The position numbers were made by a program, and so were the translations under genes. The notes beneath the pieces were generated by a model. That model saw only the letters and a program-made list of their open reading frames with translations. It was not told where the DNA came from and ran no database searches. 34,880 nucleotides of DNA. Origin: Oscillospiraceae bacterium (GTDB lineage Bacteria; Bacillota; Clostridia; UMGS1883; UMGS1540). The stretch spans positions 1 to 34,880 of the forward strand of contig SVJY01000020.1 in NCBI GenBank assembly GCA_015068765.1. Direction: 5' to 3'. Positions 8,371-17,173 of this stretch are shown here, one piece after another; position 1 is the first letter of the stretch; each line of letters begins with the position of its first letter.

Positions 8371-10608
8371 ATGCTGAAAAAAATATCTGCGGTTTTACTT
8401 ACCGCCATTATATCTGTCGCTTCCTTCTCTGCCGCGGCGGCAGAGGACGATGCACTGCTGCTTCTGGACAGCCTGGGCATTTTCGAGGGCTACGAGGACG
8501 GCACCTACCGCCTGGAAAACAATTTGACCCGGGCGGAATTTACCAAGGTTGCCGTTTGTGCCTCTGAAAACCGCAAGGCGGTTTCCGGTGCACTTGCCGT
8601 TTCGCCTTATGCGGATGTGCCCCACACCCTCTGGTCCGCCCCGTATATTCATCTGGCGGCACAAAAGGGGTATGTGACCGGGTATCTGGATTCCACCTTC
8701 CGCCCCGATGACTACATCACCTATGCGGAAGCCACCGCCGTTTTTCTGCGGCTTCTCGGCTATCAGAACAGTGATTTTGGTGCCGCCTGGCCCCGTGGAC
8801 ACATGGAAATTGCCGAAAATCTTGGGCTTTGCGACGGGATTTCGCTCGACTATAACGCCCCCATTACCCGAGGCGACACGGTAACAATCCTAAACAATCT
8901 TCTGGACCAAAATATAAAGGGGCAGACAAAGCAGTACCTTACGGCACTGGGCTTTAGCTCCATAGAGGATACGGTGATCATCGCCACCGCTGACGAGGAT
9001 GCCGCCGTCCCTCGCGGCAAGGTTTCCACCTCCGCCGGTACATACAAAAAAAATGCCGCCTTCTCGGCGGATTGGATCGGCTGTACCGGGGAGCTGTATC
9101 TGGAAAACGGCGACACGGTTGTTGCCTTTGTCCCCAAAGCACAGGCATCGAAATCCTATGCCGTTTACTCGGTACTCTCCGACGGGATTATTGCCTATAA
9201 AAACGGTGCGATGGAGAAGGTGAAGCTGGCAGACGGTCTTCCCTTGTATAAAGATAATAAGGCGGCCGGTGCTTTAAGCAAAGCCACACTCCAAATGGGC
9301 GACATTCTCCGGGTGGTATATGATGCGGACGGCGATGTCGACCATGTGATTCTCGACACCGGCGGCGTGGAAGGTCCTTTCACTGTACTGGGCGATGCGT
9401 GGAGCAGTCAGTTCCCCATAAATGCTTCCACGGCGATTATGCGTGACGGACAGCGTGTATCTTTTGATGATATTGAAGCCTATGACATTCTTTACTATTC
9501 CGAGGCACTGAATATGGTTCTTGCCTATTCGGACAAGATTACCGGTGTATACAAGAGTGCTTCCCCTTCTAAGGACACACCCTCATCTGTAAATGTTTCC
9601 GGCACCAGCTACGCCATCGAAGGGCTATCCGCCTTCCACAAGCTGGCAACGGGCGGCACCTTCTCCTATGGGGATACGGTTACGCTCCTTCTGGGCAGAG
9701 AAGGGGACGTGGCAGATGTGCTCACTGCCGGCTCTTTCAATGCGGTGGCAGGATTTGTAACGGCAACCGGCACGAAGCTGTACGAATCCAATTTAGGCGA
9801 GGCCTACTCCGGCTACACCCTCACCTTAGTGGATGCCGCCGGCAGTACCTATGAATTTGAAGCTGATAAGGATTATGATGCATTTCTCAATCGCATTGTC
9901 ACCCTTTCCTTCTCGGACGGAAAGGCTACCGCCGCCCTTTCGGAGGGTGCCGGTCTTTCCGGAAAAATCGATGCCAACACCCTCACTTTCGGTACAGAAC
10001 CGCTTTCTCCCCAGGTGAAGATTTTAGAGGTGTACGGGCCGGATCCCTACACCGGCGGCAGTGCCGGCTCAGTGTTTCTCCAAAGGCTGGACGGCGTGAC
10101 TGTTTTGAGTAGTGCCGTTCTCTATGCGGCACGGGACAGCCAAAATCGTATCAGCGAGCTGATTTTGTCCGATGTAACGGGTGACCTTCATTCCTACGGT
10201 GTGGTAATCAGTGCCCAGAACCGTTCCGCCGGTATGACGGTTGCCGGTTCCTATAAGTACATCATTGACGGCAACACCGGAACGTATCAAACAAGCGGCG
10301 TTTCCTATTCGATCGGCTCAAACGCACCGGCTCGGTTTACCTATGCCGGCGGCAAGCTGTACAGCATGACCCGTCTTTCCGAGATTAGCGGTACGGTGAA
10401 AAGCATTCAGTCTTCCCACCTCCGGTATACAGACGGCAGTCGGTACGACATTAGCGATGCAGATATCTATCTCAAAGGAAGCGATTACTCCTATTCGCAG
10501 CTGAAGGTTGGCGATGTTTCCACCGATGCGTATACCCTCACCGCCTACTATGATAAGGCGGCCGCCGATGGCGGAAAGGTGCGAATCGTAATTGCTACAA
10601 AAAAATAG
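8371..10608 (+). CDS. Secreted SLH-domain surface protein
   Basis: A 745-residue protein with a signal peptide (MLKKISAVLLTAIISVASFS, cleavage likely after AAAA). About 150 residues of SLH repeats follow: GYEDGTYRLENNLTRAEF, GYLDSTFRPDDYITYAEA and a diverged third ending NAPITRGDTVTILNNLL. SLH repeats bind pyruvylated cell-wall polymers, so the protein should sit in the wall or S-layer. The remaining ~560 residues are beta-rich, with recurring VxLxDGxxxxYK-type segments, and I do not recognise a catalytic domain. It starts at the ATG after GAAAGGAGC, 17 bp after the permease, so it is probably the last gene of the efflux operon. A terminator follows. Confidence 0.85.
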   Translation: MLKKISAVLLTAIISVASFSAAAAEDDALLLLDSLGIFEGYEDGTYRLENNLTRAEFTKVAVCASENRKAVSGALAVSPYADVPHTLWSAPYIHLAAQKGYVTGYLDSTFRPDDYITYAEATAVFLRLLGYQNSDFGAAWPRGHMEIAENLGLCDGISLDYNAPITRGDTVTILNNLLDQNIKGQTKQYLTALGFSSIEDTVIIATADEDAAVPRGKVSTSAGTYKKNAAFSADWIGCTGELYLENGDTVVAFVPKAQASKSYAVYSVLSDGIIAYKNGAMEKVKLADGLPLYKDNKAAGALSKATLQMGDILRVVYDADGDVDHVILDTGGVEGPFTVLGDAWSSQFPINASTAIMRDGQRVSFDDIEAYDILYYSEALNMVLAYSDKITGVYKSASPSKDTPSSVNVSGTSYAIEGLSAFHKLATGGTFSYGDTVTLLLGREGDVADVLTAGSFNAVAGFVTATGTKLYESNLGEAYSGYTLTLVDAAGSTYEFEADKDYDAFLNRIVTLSFSDGKATAALSEGAGLSGKIDANTLTFGTEPLSPQVKILEVYGPDPYTGGSAGSVFLQRLDGVTVLSSAVLYAARDSQNRISELILSDVTGDLHSYGVVISAQNRSAGMTVAGSYKYIIDGNTGTYQTSGVSYSIGSNAPARFTYAGGKLYSMTRLSEISGTVKSIQSSHLRYTDGSRYDISDADIYLKGSDYSYSQLKVGDVSTDAYTLTAYYDKAAADGGKVRIVIATKK

Positions 10609-10630
10609 CTTTCTTTCCTGTTTCAAAAGG

Positions 10631-10658
10631 ACGGGCGATATCTCATGATATCGCCCGT
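10631..10658. terminator. Rho-independent terminator, probably bidirectional
   Basis: A perfect 12-bp stem ACGGGCGATATC (10631-10642) and its complement (10647-10658) enclose a TCAT loop, followed by TTGTTAT. It lies between the convergent SLH gene (plus) and HIT gene (minus), so it can serve both. Confidence 0.85.
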
Positions 10659-10690
10659 TTGTTATAATTTAATAAGTGTCCAAACCACTC

Positions 10691-11032
10691 TTAACCGGGA
10701 GGCCAATTAAGGCTTCTGCCGCCTAAAAGATGGAAATGAAGATGCTGAACAGTCTGTCCGCCGTCCTCGCCGCAGTTATTAACGACACGGTAACCACCTT
10801 CGGCGATCCCCAGCTCGTTAGCAAGCTTTGCGACCACATGGAAAATGTGACCCACCACCGGGGCATTTTCTTCCGTCAGTGCATTTGCCGAGGGAATATG
10901 GTCTTTCGGTATAATCAGAACATGTACCGGTGCCGCCGGACTAATATCATGGAAGGCGTATACCTTCTCATCCTCATACACTTTATTCGAGGGAATTTCC
11001 CCCTTTATGATTTTGCAAAAAAGACAATCCAT
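10691..11032 (-). CDS. HIT-family nucleotide hydrolase (HinT-like)
   Basis: A 113-residue protein with the full histidine-triad signature HLHFHLLGG near the C-terminus and the N-terminal CLFCKIIKGEIPSNKVYED segment typical of HinT. Family members hydrolyse nucleoside phosphoramidates and aminoacyl-adenylates. The second point fits its position 18 bp downstream of alaS, with which it is probably co-transcribed. AAGGGAGA provides the ribosome site. Length is normal for the family. Confidence 0.93.
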   Translation of the reverse strand: MDCLFCKIIKGEIPSNKVYEDEKVYAFHDISPAAPVHVLIIPKDHIPSANALTEENAPVVGHIFHVVAKLANELGIAEGGYRVVNNCGEDGGQTVQHLHFHLLGGRSLNWPPG

Positions 11033-11050
11033 TCCGGTTTCTCCCTTCGC

Positions 11051-13690
11051 TTATTTCAGCTGACTCTTCACCGTATCGGCAACAGTAGCGAGAGCCTCTG
11101 TCGCCTTTTCGGGCTGCTTGCCGCCTGCCTGTGCACTGTCCGGCTTACCGCCGCCACCGCCGCCGGCAATCTTTGCGACCTCACGGACTAAGTTTCCGGC
11201 ATGAACACCCTTTGCCACCGCATCCTTTGTTGCCATGGCAACGAAGGTTACCTTACCGTCTTGCGTGCCTGCAATTACCAGAACACCTGCAGAAAGCTTA
11301 TCCTTTACCTTATCACCAATGGCACGGAGCTCGTCGGCACCAAGCCCGTCAAACTTACCGGTAACAACCTGTACACCGTCCACATCCGCCGCACTCTCAA
11401 GCAGTGCATCAATCTGACCGCCTGCATTCTTCAGCTTCATGTCCTCCAGTGCCTTCTGGAGATTCTTAACCTCTTCCAGTGCCGCAGCGGCTTTTGTCAC
11501 AATATCGCCGGGGCTTGTTTTCAGTGCCGCCGCCGTCTCGCCGATTACGGCTTCCTTCTCGGCTAAAAGTGCCAGAATGCTTGTACCTGTAATTCCCTCT
11601 ATACGGCGAACGCCTGCCGCAACAGAGCTTTCGGAAATCAGCTTAAAGAGACCGATTTCGCTCGTATTATTTACATGACAGCCACCGCAAAGCTCGATGC
11701 TGTACTCGCCCATTTTTACCACGCGGACAATATCGCCGTATTTTTCGCCGAACAGTGCCATGGCACCCAGCTTCTTTGCTTCGTCCTGCGGCATTTCCCG
11801 TTTTTCAACGGGCAGAGCCGCCAAAATGGCTTCGTTTACCTTCTTTTCCACCTCTGCCAGCTGTGCCGGGGTAACAGCTTCAAAATGATGGAAGTCGAAG
11901 CGGAGACGTTCGGGGTTTACGAAAGAGCCCGCCTGGGTTACATGGTCACCCACAACCTCACGGAGTGCTTTCTGGAGAAGGTGCGTTGCACTGTGGTTTT
12001 GCATGGTACTGCGTCTTGTTTTTTCGCAGTAACTGCTTGTCAAGGTATCGCCCACCTGCAATACACCTTTTTCCACATCCACAAAATGCAGAATCTTACC
12101 GTCCGGCAGCTTCTTTGCATCCCGGACCTTGGCAACGGTGCTACCATTTTGCAGACGGCCGCAGTCACCAACCTGACCGCCGCTTTCTCCGTAAATCACG
12201 GTTTTATCTAAAATAGCAACGCCGGTTTCCCCTTCGCCGATGGCGTCACATACTACGCCGTCAGCCACCAGGGCAAGCACTTTGCCTTCACAGGTACGGT
12301 TATCGTATCCTGCAAATTCGGTTTTGATGCTCTTATCAAGCTTTGTATAAACATCCTCGCTCCAGCCTGCACCCTCGCCTTCCTTACGGGCATCACGGGC
12401 ACGGGTTTTTTGCTGTTCCATTTCTGCTTTAAAGCCTTCTTCGTCTACCGAAAGACCTTTTTCTTCCAGAATTTCAACCGTCAGGTCAATGGGGAAGCCG
12501 AAGGTGTCGTAAAGCTTAAAGGCTTTTTCGCCGGAAAGCGTCTTTTCCCCCGCTCGGGTCAGCTCGTCAATATAGCCACCCAAAATGGAGAGACCCTGGT
12601 CCACGGTTTTATCAAACTGTTCTTCCTCGCGACGAATGACCTCGCAGATAAAGTCATGCTTTTCCACAAGTGCCGGGTAAGCTTCCTTGGATTCTCGGAT
12701 AACCGTTTCTGCAATTTCATGCAGGAAGGGCTTTTTGATTCCGAGAAGCTTACCGTGGCGTGCCGCACGCCGCAGAAGTCTGCGGACAACGTAGCCACGC
12801 CCCTCGTTGGAGGGCACGATAGAATCGCTGATCATAAAGGTGGTGGAGCGGATATGGTCGGTAATGACACGGAGAGAAATATCCGACTTTTCGTTTTCGC
12901 CGTATTTCACCCCTGCCACATCGCTGATTGCCAGCATGATGTTTCGGACTGTGTCCACCTCAAAAAGATTGTTCACGCCCTGCATAATCGCGGCAAGACG
13001 TTCAAGACCCATACCCGTATCAATATTCGGATGGGCAAGGCGGTTATAGTTACCGTCCTCATCCTTGTCAAACTGGGTAAATACCAGGTTCCAGAACTCT
13101 ACAAACCGGTCACAGTCACAGCCAAGCTTACAGTCGGGACTGCCACAGCCTGCCGCTTCACCCCGGTCAAAGTAAATCTCGGAGCAGGGGCCGCAGGGAC
13201 CCGTACCGATTTCCCAGAAGTTATCTTCCTTGCCCATACGGACCACTCTGTCCGGCGCTACCCCGATTTCCTTCGTCCAAATATCAAAGGCCTCATCGTC
13301 ATCGAGATACACGGTAACCCACAGCTTGTCCACGGGCATTTCCATAACCTCGGTCACAAATTCCCATGCCCAGGTAATTGCCTCTCTTTTAAAGTAATCG
13401 CCGAAAGAGAAGTTCCCCAGCATTTCAAAAAATGTGCCGTGCCGTGCCGTTTTGCCCACCCGCTCAATATCAGGGGTACGGATACACTTCTGGCAGGTGG
13501 TAACACGCTTGCGGGGCGGCACCTCTTTCCCCGTAAAATACGGCTTTAAGGGTGCCATACCGGCGTTAATCAGAAGAAGGCTGGCATCGTTTTGCGGCAC
13601 CAGCGAAAAGCTGGGGAGACGCAGATGCTCCTTCGTTTCGTAAAAACGCAAAAATTTCTCCCGAATTTCATTTAAACCTAATTTTTTCAC
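11051..13690 (-). CDS. alaS: Alanyl-tRNA synthetase
   Basis: An 879-residue class II synthetase, normal length, charging tRNA-Ala. The order is complete: aminoacylation core (LRLPSFSLVPQNDASLLLINAGMAPLKPYF, GTFFEMLGNFSFGDYFK, TGMGLERLA), editing domain (HSATHLLQKALREV and CGGCHV, the zinc-binding editing motifs), and C-terminal C-Ala domain with the glycine-rich GGGGGGKPDSAQAGG. An ATG lies three codons upstream, but it overlaps the AAAGGAT ribosome site, so GTG at 13690 is the likelier start. A consensus promoter and a leader hairpin precede it, and a HIT gene follows. Confidence 0.96.
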   Translation of the reverse strand: MKKLGLNEIREKFLRFYETKEHLRLPSFSLVPQNDASLLLINAGMAPLKPYFTGKEVPPRKRVTTCQKCIRTPDIERVGKTARHGTFFEMLGNFSFGDYFKREAITWAWEFVTEVMEMPVDKLWVTVYLDDDEAFDIWTKEIGVAPDRVVRMGKEDNFWEIGTGPCGPCSEIYFDRGEAAGCGSPDCKLGCDCDRFVEFWNLVFTQFDKDEDGNYNRLAHPNIDTGMGLERLAAIMQGVNNLFEVDTVRNIMLAISDVAGVKYGENEKSDISLRVITDHIRSTTFMISDSIVPSNEGRGYVVRRLLRRAARHGKLLGIKKPFLHEIAETVIRESKEAYPALVEKHDFICEVIRREEEQFDKTVDQGLSILGGYIDELTRAGEKTLSGEKAFKLYDTFGFPIDLTVEILEEKGLSVDEEGFKAEMEQQKTRARDARKEGEGAGWSEDVYTKLDKSIKTEFAGYDNRTCEGKVLALVADGVVCDAIGEGETGVAILDKTVIYGESGGQVGDCGRLQNGSTVAKVRDAKKLPDGKILHFVDVEKGVLQVGDTLTSSYCEKTRRSTMQNHSATHLLQKALREVVGDHVTQAGSFVNPERLRFDFHHFEAVTPAQLAEVEKKVNEAILAALPVEKREMPQDEAKKLGAMALFGEKYGDIVRVVKMGEYSIELCGGCHVNNTSEIGLFKLISESSVAAGVRRIEGITGTSILALLAEKEAVIGETAAALKTSPGDIVTKAAAALEEVKNLQKALEDMKLKNAGGQIDALLESAADVDGVQVVTGKFDGLGADELRAIGDKVKDKLSAGVLVIAGTQDGKVTFVAMATKDAVAKGVHAGNLVREVAKIAGGGGGGKPDSAQAGGKQPEKATEALATVADTVKSQLK

Positions 13691-13729
13691 GCAAATCATC
13701 CTTTATTTTAAACTTACCTTAAGATTTAT

Positions 13730-13758
13730 GTCAATAAGGTAAAAAATTCCTTATTGAC
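13730..13758 (-). promoter_or_regulatory. alaS leader hairpin
   Basis: GTCAATAAGG (13730-13739) and CCTTATTGAC (13749-13758) form a perfect 10-bp stem with a 9-base loop, just inside the predicted alaS 5' leader. ACCTTA of the second arm could alternatively pair with TAAGGT about 13 bases further on. No U-tract follows, so it is not an attenuator of the classic kind, and the leader is too short for a T-box. An operator or translational control site for alaS is plausible. Confidence 0.6.
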
Positions 13759-13769
13759 TTCCAGCTTAT

Positions 13770-13798
13770 ATTATACATTTTTAGAACGGAATTGTCAA
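13770..13798 (-). promoter_or_regulatory. Consensus sigma-A promoter of alaS
   Basis: On the minus strand a perfect TTGACA (13793-13798) and a perfect TATAAT (13770-13775) are 17 bp apart. Transcription would begin about 70 bases before the GTG start, leaving room for the leader hairpin. Confidence 0.88.
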
Positions 13799-13970
13799 GA
13801 AGGAAACGTACTTTTATTTACTTATCTGTATGCCTTCTTTTTTTCCTGTGAACTTATTCACACAAGCCGCAAGATTTGGATTGGAAATTTTTATGATACA
13901 CCACCCATGGTAAGACAAGCCCTTTTGTAACCATTTTGTAAAAATAAGACTGGTATTTTCTTTTGGAAAC

Positions 13971-13979
13971 TGCTATAAT
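13971..13979 (+). promoter_or_regulatory. Extended -10 promoter for the dnaD-type operon
   Basis: TGC directly followed by TATAAT (13974-13979) makes an extended -10. The -35 position 17 bp upstream (TGGTAT) is weak. It lies ~65 bp before the GGAGG and ATG of the DnaD-like gene. The rest of the 13799-14042 gap shows no open frame; GGCG/CGCC arms around 13990-14006 could form a small leader hairpin. Confidence 0.6.
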
Positions 13980-14042
13980 ATTCATGTCAGGCGGCCTGCG
14001 GTCGCCCTTTTAAGACGAAAAAAATCGGTACAAGGAGGGGCC

Positions 14043-15038
14043 ATGGTCAATTACAGAATTTCCGGTGCGGCTGGTTTGCCGGCATTTCCGGTGGCCAGCA
14101 TTTTTGTAGATAAATATATGGCAAAGGCCAATGCTACCTTCGTAAAGGTATATCTTTACGGTCTCCGGCTATGCTATGCCGTGGGTACAAAGCCAGATAA
14201 TGCCCATATTGCCCAGGCACTGGACCTTCTGGAGTCGGACGTGGTGCAGGCGTGGAAATACTGGGAGAAAAAGGGTGTCATCCGCCGTGGCGTAGAAGGC
14301 GGTATTGAATTTGTGGATCTGACCATGGAAACCCCCGCCCCGCCCCAGGTACAGGAAAAGCCCCAATATAAGGCACAGGATATTGCCTCCGCTATAACAA
14401 CAGACCGAAAAAAGGCGATGCTTGTGGATTTTGCCCAGAATGTTTTCGGCAAAACGCTTGGAACTGCCGAAACCGCCACGTTGCTCAGCTTCTATGATTG
14501 GCTGAAGCTGCCGCTTGAGGTCATCATGATGCTTTTAGAGCACTGCGCGGCCTTAGAAAAATACAGTATGCGTTATGCGGAAAAAATTGCCATTGCATGG
14601 GCAGACGAGGGCATAAACACCATCGAACGGGCTGAACAGCATTTGCAAAACGCAGATAAGCGTGCCAAGCTTTCCCGGAAATACAAGCGTATCTTAGGCA
14701 TTGTAGGTCGGGATTTATCCGATGCGGAATATGCACACATTCTCCAGTGGACCGAAGAAATGCAGATGCCCCAGGAAATGATTAAAACAGCCTATGAGAA
14801 GGCGGTGCTTGCCACAGGTCACACCTCCTTCCCATACATAAATGCCATCTTGCAGTCCTGGCATAAACAGGGCATTTATTCCATTGCCGACCTTGTCCGG
14901 GACGAAGCACCGGCCGCCGTGCCGAAGACGCAGCCGAAAAAAAATAATAAATTTTTGGATTATGAGCAAACGGCCGTTTACGATTTTGAAGAAATCGAAC
15001 GCCGTGCGCTGGAAAAAAGGATAAAGGAACATGGATGA
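14043..15038 (+). CDS. DnaD-domain primosome protein
   Basis: A 331-residue protein with a winged-helix N-terminal domain (residues ~1-90, including VKVYLYGLRLCYAVGTKPDNAHIAQAL) and two successive DnaD/DnaB_2-type helical domains. The first is ~125-200 (FGKTLGTAETATLLSFYDWLKLPLEVIMMLLEHC). The second is ~215-285 (LGRDLSDAEY-like segment, then PFPYINAIL-type ending YINAILQSWHKQGI). DnaD proteins bind DNA and help load the replicative helicase at origins and stalled forks in Firmicutes. B. subtilis DnaD has a single such domain in ~232 residues, so the tandem arrangement here is longer. GGAGGGGCC precedes the ATG. It overlaps the DnaC-like gene by 8 bp. Confidence 0.85.
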   Translation: MVNYRISGAAGLPAFPVASIFVDKYMAKANATFVKVYLYGLRLCYAVGTKPDNAHIAQALDLLESDVVQAWKYWEKKGVIRRGVEGGIEFVDLTMETPAPPQVQEKPQYKAQDIASAITTDRKKAMLVDFAQNVFGKTLGTAETATLLSFYDWLKLPLEVIMMLLEHCAALEKYSMRYAEKIAIAWADEGINTIERAEQHLQNADKRAKLSRKYKRILGIVGRDLSDAEYAHILQWTEEMQMPQEMIKTAYEKAVLATGHTSFPYINAILQSWHKQGIYSIADLVRDEAPAAVPKTQPKKNNKFLDYEQTAVYDFEEIERRALEKRIKEHG

Positions 15039-16014
15039 GAGAAGCCTCGCCGGCGTAAATAAAAAATTTCATGAACGCATAAAGAACCGGGAGTCTCTTC
15101 TTTCCGCCCGGCAGGCAGAGGTTTACCGTGCCGTCCCCCGGATTTTGGAGATTGACAATGCCATTTTCGGCGGCGGAATGCGGATGCTCTCCGCAGTCTG
15201 GGACGGTGTGGGTACGCCGGAATCCGTCGCAGAGAGCTATGCACGGGAAACGGAAAAGCTTACCGCCGAAAAACGGATGCTTCTCCGGGAAGCCGGCTTT
15301 GGTGCCGACTATCTGGATGTTCCCTATACCTGTATCCACTGCAAGGATACCGGTATGCACGACGGCAAGCTTTGCAGCTGTTATCTCACTCTTTTATCCG
15401 AGGTAATGACGGCGGAATCCGGTATGGGTAAGCTACTTCTTAAGCAAACCTTTGATACCTTTGATATCCGTCTGTATGCCGATACGCCCATGGAGGGGCA
15501 TACGCTTTCGCCCCGGAAAAACATGGAAAGTATTTTAAATACCTGCCGCCACTTTGCGGTGAATTTTGAAAAGCACAGCGACAGCTTGCTTTTATATGGC
15601 AATTCCGGTCTTGGGAAAACCTTCCTCTCCAGTGCCATTGCCAATGACCTTCTGTCGAGAGGCATCTCCGTGCTGTACCAAAGTGCCGGACAGATTGTGG
15701 AGCTTTTATCCGATGCCCGGTTTGGCAGAAATGAGTCGGAAACCCGATCCGTTTTGAAGGCACAGCTTTTAAAAGCGGATTTACTGATTATTGACGATTT
15801 GGGTACAGAATTTATGAATTCCATGACCGAAGCCGACATTTTCTCTGTCGTAAACGGCCGGATTCTGGCAGAAAAAAGCACCATTATCAGCACGAATCTA
15901 TCCCTATCGGACATTGGCCGCGTCTATTCCGAACGGATGCTTTCCCGGATATTAGGGCATTATGTGAAGCTGCATTTTTACGGAAGCGACATACGGAATA
16001 TAAGGAGTATGTAA
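15031..16014 (+). CDS. DnaC/DnaI-like helicase-loader ATPase
   Basis: A 327-residue AAA+ ATPase with Walker A LLLYGNSGLGKTFLSSAIA (~190), Walker B LLIIDDLGTEF (~250) and sensor-like STIISTNLSLSDI. A cysteine cluster at ~95-115 (CIHCKDTGMHDGKLCSCY) resembles the zinc-binding segment of DnaI-type loaders. It should bind ATP and single-stranded DNA and load the replicative helicase together with the DnaD-type protein encoded immediately upstream; their genes overlap by 8 bp, which suggests translational coupling. The coiled-coil-like N-terminal helix (residues ~1-60) is where such loaders contact helicase. No symbol is assigned because DnaC and DnaI naming differs between lineages. Confidence 0.9.
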   Translation: MDERSLAGVNKKFHERIKNRESLLSARQAEVYRAVPRILEIDNAIFGGGMRMLSAVWDGVGTPESVAESYARETEKLTAEKRMLLREAGFGADYLDVPYTCIHCKDTGMHDGKLCSCYLTLLSEVMTAESGMGKLLLKQTFDTFDIRLYADTPMEGHTLSPRKNMESILNTCRHFAVNFEKHSDSLLLYGNSGLGKTFLSSAIANDLLSRGISVLYQSAGQIVELLSDARFGRNESETRSVLKAQLLKADLLIIDDLGTEFMNSMTEADIFSVVNGRILAEKSTIISTNLSLSDIGRVYSERMLSRILGHYVKLHFYGSDIRNIRSM

Positions 16015-16015
16015 C

Positions 16016-16561
16016 GTGTATACTTTTACGGACCCTTCGGAAGTCAAGCTGATTATTATGTATATTATCCGCAATTTTAGTGAGGCGATTGATAACGGAC
16101 AGATTACCGATATTTTCATGGACTACGAATTTGTGGACTATTTTACCATGCAGAAGTATCTGGACGAGCTTGTCGAAATGCGGCTTGTGGAGGTGGACCG
16201 GCACAGTGGGCTCCGTCTCTACTTTCTCACTGCACACGGCCAGGAAGCCTACGATGCGTATATGAAGAAAATCCCGGTGTCAGTTCGGGAAAAGCTTTTG
16301 TTATCGATCCGGGCCTATAAGAAAAAGGAACGAAGCGAAGCCGATATTTCGGCCACCTACCGTCCCCTAAATGAGCTTTCCTATGCGGCGGATTTGTCCA
16401 TACGGGAAAGCGGATTTCCGCTTCTGGACATCCACATGAGCGTAGGCGGAAAGGAAACGGCACGGGAGGTTTGCCGTCGCTTCCGGGAAAATCCCCAGAA
16501 AACCTATGCCGCACTTTTAGAAATTCTGACAGGGCATGAAGAAGTGCACGAAACAGAGTAA
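16016..16561 (+). CDS. DUF4364 family protein
   Basis: A 181-residue protein of the DUF4364 type, common in Clostridia. The N-terminal ~85 residues form a winged-helix-like domain (VKLIIMYIIRNFSEAIDNGQITDIFM ... MQKYLDELVEMRLVEVDRHSGLRLYFLTAHGQEA), which suggests DNA binding. The C-terminal ~90 residues form the small beta domain of the family. It begins at GTG 16016 after AAGGAG, two bases beyond the DnaC-like stop, so it is the third gene of the operon. Its role in that operon is unknown; a regulatory function is inferred from fold only. Confidence 0.82.
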   Translation: MYTFTDPSEVKLIIMYIIRNFSEAIDNGQITDIFMDYEFVDYFTMQKYLDELVEMRLVEVDRHSGLRLYFLTAHGQEAYDAYMKKIPVSVREKLLLSIRAYKKKERSEADISATYRPLNELSYAADLSIRESGFPLLDIHMSVGGKETAREVCRRFRENPQKTYAALLEILTGHEEVHETE

Positions 16562-16575
16562 CTACGGTATAAATC

Positions 16576-16612
16576 ACGGAGCTGTCTCACTTTTTTAGCG
16601 AGACAGCTCCGT
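16576..16612. terminator. Hairpin terminator between convergent genes
   Basis: A perfect 13-bp stem, ACGGAGCTGTCTC (16576-16588) with its complement (16600-16612), encloses an 11-base loop. It lies between the DUF4364 gene and the convergent 16618-17172 gene. The T-tract on either side is short, so efficiency is uncertain, but the position and stem strength support a shared terminator. Confidence 0.75.
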
Positions 16613-16617
16613 TCATT

Positions 16618-17172
16618 CTATAGTACATCAATGCCGAAAAAGATGACAGCAAGCCGTTCCAAAAGTCGGTTTTTATTTCTTCGTACCGTGGACGGGTCAC
16701 AACAGAGCCGCTCGGCTATCTCTTCCTCTGCAATACCTTCTTTATATTTGAGAGATAGAATATCATAATAAGGGTCATCAGCAAGGGAGGCAACCGCCTT
16801 ATCGATCCGCTTTACCGCAAGCCGGTTTCGTATTAAAAGTGCTTCCATGTCCGCCTTTTTCTGCGGTATACCGAGTGCTTCCCCGGAAGGAAGAAGGTGC
16901 ACCACCTTATTCTTTGTTCTTTCATACGCCATAGAGGATACCGGTTCTGCCTCCGGGCAGACTGCCAATTCCTCCTCCAGAGACGTAATCAGAATTTCTA
17001 AACCGTTTCTCGCATACAATAGACGTTCTACCCGTTCCCGACCGGTACGTGTGCCGCTTTGTCTTACGCTTTGCACGCCGGCCTGTACGGCACGTGCGAT
17101 CGCCCGGTCAATCATTTCCTGCAATTCATTTCTAAAGGATACTTTCTTTTCTATAACTTCATTCTGATACAT
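16618..17172 (-). CDS. Sigma-region-4-like HTH protein
   Basis: A 184-residue protein starting at the ATG behind AAGGAGG; longer upstream reading overlaps the preceding gene. The C-terminal ~55 residues form a sigma70-region-4-like helix-turn-helix (YYDILSLKYKEGIAEEEIAERLCCDPSTVRRNKNRLLERLAV), similar in style to phage late-activator proteins of the ArpU/RinA kind. The first ~130 residues are mainly helical and contain no region 2, so it is not a complete sigma factor. It follows the 73-residue Cys-rich gene with a 1-base gap, and the ribosome site lies inside that gene, so the two are co-translated. The function is unknown: a transcription activator or a sigma-like accessory factor is inferred. 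Confidence 0.7.
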   Translation of the reverse strand: MYQNEVIEKKVSFRNELQEMIDRAIARAVQAGVQSVRQSGTRTGRERVERLLYARNGLEILITSLEEELAVCPEAEPVSSMAYERTKNKVVHLLPSGEALGIPQKKADMEALLIRNRLAVKRIDKAVASLADDPYYDILSLKYKEGIAEEEIAERLCCDPSTVRRNKNRLLERLAVIFFGIDVL

Positions 17173-17173
17173 C

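Noticed and set aside
12410-13549. 379-codon open frame on the plus strand
   Set aside because: It lies antisense within alaS and has no recognisable protein features.
13691-13800. T-box riboswitch for alaS
   Set aside because: The leader is only ~70 bases, with no T-box sequence or terminator pair.
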